Assembly (NCBI RefSeq): GCF_030272615.1
Contig: NC_081413.1
Location: 717,669,867 to 717,733,866 of the forward strand
Reading direction: 5' to 3'
DNA: 64,000 bases
From: Cryptomeria japonica
Taxonomy: Eukaryota > Streptophyta > Pinopsida > Cupressales > Cupressaceae
Positions within the stretch are counted from its first letter, which is position 1, and each line of letters begins with the position of its first letter. A model generated the notes under the pieces. It did no database searches, was not told the origin of the DNA, and saw nothing but the letters and a program-made list of their open reading frames with translations. The position numbers and the translations under genes were made by a program. Below are positions 44,755 to 57,290 of this stretch, piece after piece.

Positions 44755-47700
44755 ATGGCACCTAAGAAGGAATTCTCAGGGAAGGTCAATTACCAAGAGA
44801 GGGCCATTTGTGATGATTTCCTTGACCAGTTGACATTGTCAACTAATGTGGCTTCCAAAATGAAAGAATTGGTGCTAAGAGCTTGTTGCCTGAAAATAGG
44901 AGAAGGTTTATATGATAAGGGTAATTGGTTAAGAGACCCTCAAATAGGGATGTCTGGGTTGGGATTATTCAAGGTTGGATCCAGCATAAGAAATTCTCCA
45001 GCCCCTCAGAATAGTATATGGGAGTTGGATGTTGGAAAATTGGTCATCCCTAGGGTTTTCTTTGATGTAGATCTTTTGACCCAGATTGCACATAATTATG
45101 ACCCAATTTCAAGAAGTGTTAACGATATCAGCGGGAAGACCCTCATTGAGATTAATGATGAGGAATTCAGGAATGCCTTGGGTTAAGTGAATACACTAAT
45201 TTTCTAGAGCCTATTGATTTTAAATCATTAGCTCAGGTGTATAGTGTGCAAAGGAACCACCTTAGGAATGGGCCTCTGAAAGAATTCTTTGTGAAGATAG
45301 GCGGGTTGACAGTTGTGGGACCTAACACTAAAGAGACTTTTTCTCTAAATTTGTTTACCCTTAGGGCTAAAGGATTATACTAGTCACTCTGCCAAATCCT
45401 AGGAGAGGATGCTGAGGCAAGTATGCCTACTCACTACATGCTAATGGTTGCTCAGATTTTGAATCCTTTTGTGGCAATAACTTTTGATTATGCTTCTTTT
45501 ATAACTGATGCTATCCATAATGGATTGATAGGGATCAAGAATGGGAAAGTAGATAAGCCTTTTGGGTGGTATTCCCTTCTTATGCATTTGTTTTTGTTCA
45601 AGGGTGGTGATTATTTTGCAAGTGGGATGGATCTTGTGAAAGAGAAGGATGGAGAAAAGGTGCCAGTGCAACTATGGAGCACAGTACTATCATGGGACAG
45701 AGAAGATGCAAGTTTTCTAAGGTTTGACAAATGTTTTTCATAAAAAATTAGGACCCTTATCTATTCGGAGAATCCAAGAATTCCTAAGGTGCTTTTGGAA
45801 TTCATTAGGCCACAAGAATTTGTAGAGGACATAAAAATTGTCCACAATTGGGGTGATATCTACTTATACCCTGTTTCCACAGTTTTCAGAATATATGGTT
45901 TCACAGGTACCCCATTTTTGTTACCTTATCAGGTCCCCCTTAAAGTGGGAATTGCAGAAATTCTTAGGTAGATTGGTGCTGTGCAGGAGGCAGAATTGAC
46001 AGGCAGAGGTAAGGGGACCATTTTCCCTACAATTATTGTGTCACACCATTTTGTGATAACCAAAGGAGGTTGGAAATGTTTTGAAGATTTCCTTCAGCCA
46101 TATCATTTATCAACTGCAGTCTCCTGATGTGCTGATGCTGAAGACTTCTTCAATGGAATGTTTAGGAAGAGGGAAATATGCAAGGCTAAACCCCACCAAT
46201 TTCAGTTTCCTGAAGACCTCATTAGAAATGAGTTTGATTTAAATGAATAAAAGTTGAGAAAGGAAAAGTGGGTGGCTTATAAAAAGGCCTCTAACTTGGT
46301 GCACCATTTTGACATAAGCTATGACCCTTTGTCTAGCTTTCACCCCTTTGCAGAGAAGATGAAGTTTTTGATTCTTAGCTTTGAGGAGGTGATGCAAACA
46401 CTAAAATAAAAGAGGGAGGTTGTAATCAAGAACAACCTTAAGAAAGCAAGACTGATTTTTAGTAGGTCTGCATCTGCTAGAACAATCCCTCCTGGTGATT
46501 ATATGTTGCACAAGAAATCTAATTATAGTATGCTTATGCCCACTTCAGGGGAGCCCTCTACCTCTAAAGGAAAGAAGAAGATACATGATGTCATCGACAT
46601 CCCTAATAGCCCAAAGAAACAAAGAGTGGGAAAAGAGGTACAACCTGAAGAACCTTTGTACTCCCCATCTCAATCACCTATCCATATAGGAGATGAACAG
46701 GTAGTAGCTGAGCAACTATTGCAGTTAGGCAGTTTAGGAGAAATTGCCTACACTTATGATGAAGTAGAGGAAGGAATGCCAGAAGAGCCCTTAGATGCTG
46801 AAATGAATATCACCATCAGTGAATTCAAAGGCCAAGAATGGGATCCTGAGATCAAATGAGCCAGTGAAGATTTCTTGGCTGATGACAAGTTCATCACATC
46901 AGAAGCATTCATGCAATTTGTGTGGAAGCAGAGCATTGATAAATACAATGCAAGGTGCGAGAAAAGGAAGGGTGAGCAGCCTCATAAAGACCCAGCTACA
47001 GTTGAGGAAGAAATAAAGCAAGAAATGGTTGAAGAATTTAAGACCATCACTCCTCAACAAGGAAGAGACATGGTGGCTCAGGCTGGGGTACTCATTCTCC
47101 CTGAATGGGACATAGAAGATGCTTTAGTCCTAGAAGCAGTAAGAAAGGAGACAAAACCTATAGAGGGAGTTACTTTCAATAAACACAATGCTGCATTAGT
47201 CATGTGGTCTCTAAAAAGAGATGAAAATAAGAAGAAGAAGGACACCTCAGGGTCAGGTTATCTTGGAGGAATGATGGTGAAGAGAGTGCAAACAACTGGG
47301 GTAGTGGAAGCCGCTGGCACTATACTAGAAAATGCAAAATTTAGTGTTGCAGTAGTGGAAAGGGAGGCTAAGGAAAAGGAAGATCTCCAGGTTAAACTGG
47401 AGACAGTTTTAAAAGCCTACACTAATTCCCAAGAAGAGGTAAGGAATAGAGATAGAATCATTGCTAAATTGTAGAAGAAACTAGTAGGACAATATCATCA
47501 AGGTGAATCCTCAACACTAATGATCTCCTCTTCTCCTGCCAAACCTCCACCTACCAGCCCTATCGTTGAATTCCCACCATCTCCAGCACCTTCTAGCTCC
47601 CAAATGATTGAGATTACTCCTCAAGAGTTAGAGAATTTAAAACAGGCTCAAGCCCTGTATGCAAAGAAGTATGAGGATAGAGTAAAGGCCACTGTCACTA

Positions 47701-48395
47701 GTTTTGCAGGTACCATGAATGCCTCATTGCTATACAATAATGTAGGTAAAATTTTGGATATATGGAATGAGCTTAGGGGAGATAAGGCCATTTTGACACC
47801 TATTTTTGACAAGTGGAGGCCTAGAGAGAAAGATTTAGAGTTTATGTGTGCATCTTATGATGAAGCAGGGGCCAATCCTATCATTAAATCCACTTTTGAC
47901 ATCACTAGAGATTTAGTACAATTAGTAGCAGGGGTGGATAATGTTGATAGGAAAGTTAACTTGTGCAAAAAGGAATATGCTGATCAGGTTTTTGAGTTGC
48001 TCCCGGGAGTTTTTGTTAGCCCAGATCAACTGAAGGACAAACAAATGTGGCTTAAGGAGGTAGAAGCCAAACTGTCAGCAAGAATTAAAGGAATTATTGA
48101 TCTAGATGATGCTTCCTTCTTTGTTGTGACAATACAGGAGATAGAGAAAATTAAGTCACATTATGGTTTTTTCAATTCAAAAGTCAACAAGATGAGAAAC
48201 TCCTAGAAAAGGTTGACCAAGGCCAAGGTTAAAGTGATTAATTTCTCGTGGCCAACCAATGATGTGTATGATGAGTGGACAACAAAATATGCCACTAATG
48301 ATCCGAAATAGTTAGAGAGCACCCCTGAAAAGGTAGAAGAGGTTGCAACCGAACAACCTGTTGAAGAAGCTACAGAGGCCGAAAAGAACTTGTAA
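44755..48395 (+). pseudogene. Large unrecognised single-ORF protein, degraded
   Basis: ATG 44755 opens 143 codons. A one-base shift near 45184 moves to another frame that continues to TAA 48393-48395, making about 1,210 codons with stops near 45378, 45741, 45969, 46125, 46248, 46407, 46857, 47472, 48204 and 48309. Residues 1-140 look globular (ICDDFLDQLTLSTNVASKMK, LVLRACCLKIGEGLYDKG). The next 400 keep hydrophobic and Trp/Tyr-rich segments (FGWYSLLMHLFLFKGGDYFA). A basic Pro/Ser linker has an NLS-like IPNSPKKQRVGKE. The last third is charged and helical, with a Pro-Ser stretch near 47530. No catalytic motif, zinc knuckle or RT is visible. Probably an extra ORF of a non-autonomous LTR element; a host gene relic is less likely. 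Confidence 0.6.
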
Positions 48396-49635
48396 CTATT
48401 TTTGTGAAAGGCTTTGTAACTTCTTTTTTTGAAAGAAATGATTGTAAAAAACTCTCCTCGGAAAGTCCGAAGCTTTGTGCATCCATATTGTTATAAATGG
48501 ATACCAGGACTAGAGAGAAAGGGATCGCAAAAAAGAATTGTAAGAAAACACTGCAGAAATTCATATCTGAGCTTTTCTAAGTGTAATGGAGAAAATTCTA
48601 AAGTTTTTGTAGTACTTTCTTGAAGAATATATCAATATATAGACCATCGGCTTTTGAGTAAACTTTGTGTTGTCTTCAAGTGTGTTTGCATTTTGTTTAT
48701 TGTTTTCATTCTGAATAATCCAGGGTTATTTTGTTTGAATGGGGTTGCAAGGCAATTTTCAGTAGATGTCTTCGCTAGCTTTTCTCTTTAGGAGGGAAAT
48801 TAAAGATGCGGGGATCACTCCTACCAGTAAATTCTTTGTAGGGAACTTTGAATCTTGATGATCATAGTTTAATTTGATATGCATAAATTCTTATAAGTGT
48901 TAGGCATGTATAAGGATTAATAGAAGCCAAGCCAATGGGATGTGTAAAGATATTTTGTTTGGGGAGTATTGTCTGAATTTAGATGACTCTGTGACCTTGG
49001 ATAAGGCACTGGTATTGATTGAAGTTGTCTATTACATGTTTTGTTGGTCACAATACTGAATATGAGTATAATTTGCATTCTTTTGTTTCAGTTGGTTTCA
49101 AGGTGATTAAATCCATAGGTTTTCTGGACTGGTTTGCTGTGGGTTTAATTTTTGAAAGTGTGAATTTAGTTCACAAAGGTATACCCACCTGGACTCTAAA
49201 CAAGTCTGAAGTGTAGAAGGTTTAATCAAACCTTGTCATATGTTGTCCTGAGAATTTCCTTACCTTTGATATCTCTTCTACACAGAGTTCAATCATATTA
49301 TATTAAGGATGTTAAAGAGAATCAGATTTTGAAGACAACAATATCATACCTTAAAGAAATTTCTCCCGATAAGGCACGTGCGATTGCTTTAACGTGGGGG
49401 CATACACTCCACTCATACTTTCCTTGTGATACAAAATTACTTAGTGAATTTTATTTTGCTTTGTAATCTTTAGTATCCTTGATATCATGACTCATAGTGA
49501 AGGGAAATTTTCTACTTGACGTCATGGTTCTCCCCTTCTCAATCTTCCTTTTCACTTTGTCAAATAAAGTCATCAAATCCTAAGTCCACTGGGGGCTTGG
49601 CGCATCTTGCCTCCTTGACATGGTGAAAGTCTTTC
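48396..49635 (+). other. Noncoding stretch after the large ORF
   Basis: AT-rich sequence with only short frames lacking any recognisable motif (for example 49019-49216). ACGTGGGGGCATACACTCC near 49392 and CCACTGGGGGCTTGGCGCAT near 49588 resemble text that comes before 3' LTRs of Gypsy elements, but no polypurine tract touches LTR B. It may be the 3' part of the unit carrying the large ORF, cut by insertion of B. Confidence 0.5.
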
Positions 49636-51043
49636 TGTAGACGTATAAAAATGACCACTTTCATAAGTGAATATTTAATATTCATTTTAACCCATTCATC
49701 TATTTTAATTAAATTCTATTTAATTAAATTATTCACATTCATCTATTTGATTAAATAAATTATTCAATTTATTTAATTAAATTCACCTAGGCCTTTCATA
49801 GAACTTAATTAAATAAATAACTTTATTTAATTAATTTCCCTTTCTCCCCTTTTAATTAAATTATTCCTTGCAATTAAATAAATCTAATTTATTTATTTTA
49901 ATCCTCCACTTGCATTTATTTTAGTTGAAATAAAGTAATTTGTTTTAATTATAATTACCCTCCATCCACTTGCATTCTCCTACATCTCCCACTTGCCTCT
50001 CTAAACCCCCTTCTAGATTCTTCTAATCACTTCTAAATTAGCCTAACCCATCTACTAAATATTGTCACATCCCTAAGAAAAGAGAAGTCACTTCTCAAAT
50101 CCTCAAAGTCTTTGAAAACCATTAAAGGTTTTATGTCTTCAACAAGTTAACCTTGAAAGTCTTCCAAACCATTAATGGTTAACTCAACCCTCTTGCATGA
50201 TTAGAGACTTTCTCTCTAACTCAACCCTCATCTAACCCAAGGGTCTCATCAAGCATTCATGGCTTTACCCTTGGTTATCCCTCTAACCCTTGCACAAGAG
50301 TTTACCCCGTGGGTAAAAGCTTTATCCAATGGATGACCCTAGCCTAACCTTAACCCTTACCTCCTAAAGTAACCATAAGGTCTTCTCAAGCATTTAATAC
50401 TTCTTACATCTCCTCTCAAGCAACCTTTTGTTGATAATTGTCACCATTTCATTGGTGAGAATTGTAAACATGGATTGATAACTTTCAATCCTGGCCCTTG
50501 ATAAGATCATCAATCCTAACCATTCATTACCCTATTTTTCCTATAAATAGAGTCCTTCTTCTATGATTTGGATATCCAAGTTTCATGCATCTAATCTATA
50601 CTCATTTTTATCAAGCATTTAGTCTCTCTTTAAATAGAAATAATCTAATAAGCATTTTAGAAGCATTTCTATTATCATAATAATCATATTAGGCTAGTGT
50701 ATCATGTTAGGATAATTTTGTTACTAATCCTTTCATCTTATCATCATATATATGCTAGTTTAATTAATACTTGTTAATATCATGCACATTTAGGATTGCA
50801 TTCATGTTAGATTGATCAATTATCCCTCATTATCATCATTGTCATCCCTAAGTCACTTTGCTTAGTAATCTAAGAGTAAAGGCATTGACTTGATTGGTCT
50901 TGTGAGATAGAGAACAATGAATCATCCCTTGGGAAGTTGAGTTATTCCATATAACTCCATAACTTGCACCAAGAGTCCCATTGGTGTGTGGACTCATTTG
51001 AATTTACATTTTCTGTTTCCTCACTCCACTTTTATCGAACACA
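49636..51043 (+). repeat. 5' LTR of B
   Basis: TGTAGACGTATAAAA...TCGAACACA, 1,408 bp, followed by the primer site. It shares long blocks with LTR A up to the TATA region. Confidence 0.88.
50542..50549 (+). promoter_or_regulatory. TATA box of LTR B
   Basis: TATAAATA in CTATAAATAGAG, at the position equivalent to 5269-5276 in LTR A. The same box is kept while the sequence after it has diverged. Confidence 0.62.
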
Positions 51044-51047
51044 TTTT

Positions 51048-51071
51048 TGGTGCCCATCGTGGGGCTCAACC
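51048..51071 (+). promoter_or_regulatory. Primer-binding site of B (tRNA-Lys type)
   Basis: TGGTGCCCATCGTGGGGC, four bases after the LTR end, fits the complement of the 3' end of plant tRNA-Lys(CUU) with two C-to-T changes; the match goes on into CTCAACCCC with one base missing. The tRNA assignment is from recalled sequence. Confidence 0.75.
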
Positions 51072-54018
51072 CCATTTATCAAATCATTTTTGATGTAGGA
51101 CTAACTTTTTAGGTACGTGAAAAACATGGATTAGCATGTTGGTACCATCCTTTAGAGTATCTCGTCTATCCTCCGGTGCATATTGCTCACTGTTTGGCGC
51201 GTTGGACCTAAAACTTAGCGCATAACCCTTATGTTGATTCTTGTTAAGCCTCAACGCTTTAAGACATCAGTTTAGTGCATGCATACAATAGCCTAACACA
51301 TCTGGGTCTTTTGTTAGCGAATCAAGTCTACAAATTAGCATATAACAGACATAGAGGGAAAAACACATTTGTAACCGAGACCAAAAATTAGACTTTAGAA
51401 GTCCACCTTGAAAACTCATTTTGCTAACTGGTGTTTTATTGCAGGTCACTAACATTTGTTTGCAGGGTTGGGAGATTTCATTTTACTAGTATAGGCATTT
51501 TGATTAAATTTTTCTTGTTTCTAACTTTCTTAAGTTAGTTATTTGAAGTTTTCTTTATTTCCTTATTGGTAAAAATGAACTCATTTTCCTTTTGGGTTAC
51601 TTAAAAAGAACAACAAACAAAAACCTTACCTTGTTTTCATAGGGAGAGAAACACTTCATTTTGGGGTTTAAAAAGAACAAGACAAACTTTATTTGTGCAA
51701 AGTTTTAAAATGAATCTCACCATCCTTTGGTGTTTAAAAGGATCCACTTCATTTCTTGGATAAGTTAAAGAACCTCATTTCCAAATTCTAGATAGAGCAA
51801 AAGAGGGAAATCATTCCATTATCGAATTTATTTTGTTAACCATATCAAAGAATTTTCTTTGTTGACCAGGATTTCTTTACTTAGATCAAAAAATCACTAA
51901 TTTGAGAGTTAAAAAGAACACCATTCCTTTTTGGAGCAACATCTCCCAATAGAGGTTAGCAAATCATTGAATTGAAGGGTTAAATAAAAACATTTTGTGC
52001 CTTGTCTCGAAAGTGGAAGGTATATGCTCTCCCCTTAACTGGGTGATCAAAAAGCCAAACCACTCTTAAGCTTTCTGTAATTCAAGCATTTAAATCCTTT
52101 AGTAGGCCTACCCTCCCGAGTTTCTCTTAGAGCACCATTTAAATGGTCAATGAGAGGGGAATGACCTAAGTGGGAAACGGCTTTATCGTCAAGTGTTCCA
52201 ACCCACTATAAACAAAAGTGGAGGTTGAAAAAAGTCCCTTCAATGGTTTTGCTCAGCGATTAGCCTTCCCCCAGTATCTTGATATGTAAAGCCTTTATTA
52301 TAAAGGTTGGGAAGCCTCTCGAGGAAGTTTATCACTGAAGATCGAACAAGAAGCTTGATTACGAACCTTAGCAATAGAAACCTTGATTCAGTATCCAAAC
52401 ATCCTCAATATCATATTGCAAGGGTGGGGAAGAATCTACCCCCAAGATTACTCACCATATATCTCCCAAGATATCTACCCAATTGTGAAGCAATTCACTT
52501 TGGGTTAATTTTTGGCAAAAGGCAAAAAAATGGGTGCCCCCTAAGGGGTGACACAGCTGTTTGAGCTGATGGAGTATTGGGACTAGTGGGCTATGGTATT
52601 GTTGATGACCTTTGAATAAAAAGTCTGTCTGAATTGTCTTATTTGTATCCAAACCTGTGAAAACATTGGGGATTTGAACACATCCTCGTAAAACATACAC
52701 TCTTTGTTTAGAATAGGCAAAAATAGTTGTCTTCTTCTTATTGTGTTTGCAATTTATTCTTCAAAAAATCATCCATCAAAATTAAACAAGTGTTGAAAAT
52801 TTCCAAGAAAAACAGAGCAAATAGAACAAACAGAGCAATTTAGCGCGTTGGAGCAATCTCCTAGCGCATCTAGAGCACACTTTAGCACATACAAGCTGAA
52901 AATTAGTGCACTCATTCTTAAAGATAGCGCATAGCAGTCTGAAAAATTTAATAAACTTTTACTAGCACTCTAAGACACCATATTAGCACTTTGGAGCATC
53001 AGCCTAGCGTATTGGGGGTAAACTTTGGTGCTTAGAGTCTAAACATTAGCGCTTAATCATCCCTGTCAAAAAAAAAATCAAAACTCTAGTTTAGCGCATA
53101 ATACAGGCAGCTTAGCGCATTGGTGACCTTGGATAGCAAATCTAGATCATACTTTAGCGCATCCAGTCTCTGTCTTAGCGCATAGGTAAAACTTAGAAAA
53201 ATAGAGAGCAAAACTGGGCATTTTTGAAAATTTTTATAATCAGTCTTAGTTACCCTTTTGGATCCTCAGTTGACCTTACTAAGCAAAACTTGAACCAAAA
53301 CATCAAAAAAGTATTCCAAACAATCAAGCGAGTTAATCTTAGAACAAAATTGTCAAAACTAAAACTAGCTAGGGGTAAAGACTTTATCCTATCAGAATTA
53401 GGTAACATCATCACACTAATCAAAAGGTCCACCATCTAAAGGATTTCATCAACCTAACATACCTAGTTTAAACCTAAGTCATCAAATTGAGTCTCCATAT
53501 CGGGAAACTCTTCATTCCATATCATTTGACACACTTTGTCGTGGAGGCGAATCTAAACCTCTAGTCGATAAAAGTAGGCTTACATTTTCAAACAAAGTAT
53601 CTCAATCCAAAACATCAAAAGGAAACCATTGATCAATCGTGTATGACCACTCCTCGTATTTTGTGAAGAAAAAGTCTTCATCACAACACTAAGTTGAAGA
53701 AATGATAACCTAGTTCCAAAACACTTGCCAAACGAAACAAATTCCTCTACATAAATCGTCAACTCTTCAATCACATCTCACCTTTCTCTATCATATGCAA
53801 TTATATCTTCAAGGAAAATCAAACGAATTTGACAAAGAACCATTAAGAAGCAGAGATTTTTGTCAAAAAGCAGCATTCAGTCAAAGCTTGAATCATGGAG
53901 GAAAGATCAAGCCAGCTTTCTTCCCAGAAGTTTGCATCACTTATAACATAGCTTGATTTGAACTACCAACCCCCAAACAAAATGAAACAAGCAAAGCGAA
54001 ACACAGCCAAAGTCCAGT
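51072..54018 (+). other. Long leader of B with repeated TTAGCGCA words
   Basis: No gene is supported; the frame at 52307-52564 has no motif. Words like TTAGCGCAT, CTAGCGCAT and TTAGTGCA recur in two clusters, 51190-51330 and about 52840-53190. The remainder is AT-rich. Long leaders between primer site and gag are usual for Tat elements. Confidence 0.7.
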
Positions 54019-55573
54019 ATGGGTCAAAGATTATCAAATCCTTTCAAGTATGCAAATCTAGAGGACACGGAGATTACTGAGGAGCTTATTCAAGAATGTC
54101 AAGAAAATCCCTCATTCCAAAAACTTATCGAAAGACTCATAGAAGCTGACAAAGCAAAATACATGCTCATGCTGACAAGCAAAGGAGTTAGGATTCCTGA
54201 ACACTTTGATACTGAAATCTTTAGGATAAGGTCTCAAAATTACACTTATCAAGAACAACAAAGAGAAGAGGAAACACGTGACCCTGAACTAAACATACCA
54301 GAACACACTCATGCCCGAACCAGGGATAATGAAAGAGAGGAACCTTTTCCTAGGCAAAAAAATGCGCCCATGGTTTGTCTTACATAACAAATGCAAATGT
54401 TGCAGAGGCAAATACAAGACATGCAACAGGGGACCACAATACGATATTCCTTAAATGAAATTTGTCCTTACCCCTTTGACAGGAGATTAAACATGATACA
54501 TTTTCCCCCAAATTCAGACATACCCAAATATGACAAATATGATAGTAAGAGTGATCCTCGCGATCATGTTTGGGAGTTTTGTACCATGAGCCTTGAATTT
54601 TCTCACAATGACACTTATTTGATGAGGCTATCCCCAAGAAGTTTGGGAGGGCAAACAATGGAGTGGTTGTCTAAACTTACACCTCTTGTCAGATCCTTTG
54701 ATGAGTTGGTCAATAAATTTATCATGCAATACTCCTACAATATTCAACACACAATCACCTTGCTGGATGTATGTAATACCAAATAGAAAAACAATGAAAC
54801 ATTCATGGTGTTTCTTCAATGATGGAGATGTACGGTTTCGAGATATCCTCGAGATGTGCCTGAGAAAGAAAAGATGGAAATGTTTATCGACAATCTAAAT
54901 AGTGAGATGAGTTATCTACTCAAGCTCTAGTGCATACCATCTTTTGCCAAATTAATCGAAAATGGAATCCAAGTAGAAGAGGCATGTATCAAGAAAGGAA
55001 CATTGAATTTCTTCAAAGAAGGAACTAATTCATCCAACTCTCATTTTAACAACCAGAACAACAACCACACCTTAGGAAAATCCAGATTCTGGACCAGAAA
55101 CAAAAATAGTGTTAATGAGGGAGGAACTTATACTAATGATATGAAGTCCAAACAACCAATATTGTCTTTATCAGGTAATCCTCAGGGTACCAAGAATCAA
55201 AAGGGTGTTAACTAAGGCACTAACACTTATCTGCCAAATACCAATCAAGGACCCTCAAATGCAAACACCACCAACAATACCCAAGGCAACAACACAAATC
55301 GAGGACCTAATCCAAATTTGAGGGGTAACACCGACAATTTTCCAAATATATGCATTTACACACCCTTGGGGCAATTGTTAGAATCAACATTCTGAGAACT
55401 CCTATCAAACAAGATTATCACATTACCAGCCATAAACAACTTTGAACCCCAGGTCAAACCACCTTGGTGGAATGACTCACACTTCTATGATTTTCATCGA
55501 AACAAATGACATCAAACAAATGATTGCATGAGGCTTAAAAACATTGTTCAAGACATGATTGATAGAGGTATTT
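54019..55573 (+). pseudogene. B gag
   Basis: One frame from ATG 54019 to the TAA ending at 55575, with stops near 54385, 54783, 54822, 54928, 55213, 55393 and 55507. It begins MGQRLSNP, then an acidic, Arg/Glu-rich segment. The capsid-like retrotransposon gag domain follows (MIHFPPNSDIPKYDKYDSKS, YLMRLSPRSLGGQTMEWLSK, LVNKFIMQYS). Near 55470-55570 the C-terminus has a WWNDSHFYDFHRNK...HQTNDCMRLKNIVQDMIDRG motif, which in Tat-type elements takes the place of a standard CCHC knuckle; here the first Cys is replaced. Gag would form the particle and hold the RNA. Confidence 0.85.
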
Positions 55574-55574
55574 A

Positions 55575-57290
55575 ATGGTCGATGGCCTCAAAATGAATGG
55601 TGATCATGACGCATTTAAAAATCATCTTCCAAATTACAACAAGGAAGGAGCTTCATCATCAAATGATACTAGAGGAGCTCGCATAAATCACATATACAAT
55701 GACACCATCAATCATATATCGACAGATGACAATAAAGTAAATGTCATTAAGATCAAAGACAAACACGAACATGAGTCGATCAATGTAACCACCAGAGCTC
55801 AAAAATATGTCTTGAAAGGACATACATGAACAACAACCATTCTCCCCAAGACTCAGTATAACTTAGTTGATCAACTACAGAAAACTCCTGCTTAGATATC
55901 CATACTCGAGTTGCTAAAACTTTTGCCAAAACATAAGGACTTCTTGGAACAAGCACTAGTTGAAACAAATGTGCCTCAGGTTCTGGATATTGATAAATTT
56001 CAAGCCATGGTGGCTCACATGACGGGGCCTCATAATCTCACCTTTTTCGAACATGATAATATCTTGTTGAGCCATTCACATAATACTCCCCTTCAAATTG
56101 AATTCTTAGTCTACAAACATCGAGTTAAAAGAGTACTAATAGATGGAGGAGCTGGTCTCAATATCTATACCTTAAAGCTTATCTGTGCATTAGGTTTCTC
56201 TGAATAGTCTATTGATCCACACAAAAAGATCACCATCAAGGCATATGATGATCAAGAGAGATAATCCAAGGGGATAGTAATATTACCTATTCAGGTAGGA
56301 CCAATACAAAGGGACACTATGTACCAAGTCTCAGACATAGACTTGACATACAATATTTTATTGGGTCATCCTTGGATACATGAAATGCAAGCAGTACCTT
56401 CAACCTACCATCAGTGTGTCAAATTTCCATATAAGGGATGAGATATTTCTATATCAGTAGATAATAACCCCTTTCAACATTGCAATGCTATGGGGGCAAC
56501 CCAAGACAACTTGGTTCCACACAACAGGGAAGCCAAAATTTCTTTAACACTAGATCATCATCAAGAAAAGCTTAAATCTTTATCCATGGATTTCAAATAA
56601 AAAATGAAAATCAAAGAGTGAGGCATATGAGAATACTCTTTTAAACCTATGTGCTTATCCAAATTGCCAACATTGCCAAAAACTCACGGGCAACCTTCTA
56701 CATCAACACATCAAGAAACACAACCCATCACCAAGTTTGATGGCAAATTTATTCAATTGGGCACACTAGAACATGAATCAGAAGAAAAAGACATCCTTAG
56801 TTGGCTATACAAGGATGAGGAAGAAGTCCGAGCTGCTACTCTGAAGATAGCCACACCAACATAATAGTATGGAAAAGGATTATGAATCATGCAAAGAATG
56901 GGATACAATGGTGAAGGACCTATAGGCAAGCATCAAGAAGGCATCACAGAACCGTTGGACCCTCCTTCGCAATTTTCTAGAGACAAAATAGGATTGGGTT
57001 ATGGAGACAGAATACCCCCAAGGCAAAAGAAGAATAAATATCAAAAACCTCAATGGAAAGCATAAAAGAAATACAAAAAAGACTCATGGCAAGAGGCACT
57101 ACACGAAGCTGCAGAAACAATAAGGAAAGACCGAGAACACCAAGAAAAAGAGAAAAAACAAGAGGAGTTGGCCATTCAGAGAGAAGAAGCATCTTATGAG
57201 GAAGTATACTATGTGCAAGAACCTATTCAAAACAAAGCAGAATCACCTCCTGAATAAGTCACTACTCCCCAAGGAGAAACAATATATGAA
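55575..57290 (+). pseudogene. B protease and G-patch region
   Basis: In a second frame from 55575, an acidic linker leads to the protease: VLIDGGAGLNIYTLK near 56125, with the DGGA form of the active site common in plant Gypsy elements, then DLTYNILLGHPWIHEMQAVP near 56345. Stops lie near 55827, 55893, 56205 and 56262, among others. At 56868-57011 a G-patch-like stretch follows (MGYNGEGPIGKHQEGI, KIGLGYG). A highly charged Lys/Glu-rich segment (57060-57240) comes after it. Protease would cut the polyprotein; G-patches bind nucleic acid or helicase partners in other proteins. Confidence 0.82.

Noticed and set aside
49019..49466. Two short open frames after the large ORF
   Set aside because: No recognisable domain, different frames and no continuity with the large ORF upstream.
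52307..52564. 85-codon open frame in the B leader
   Set aside because: No start context, motif or second copy supports it; leader sequence is the better explanation.
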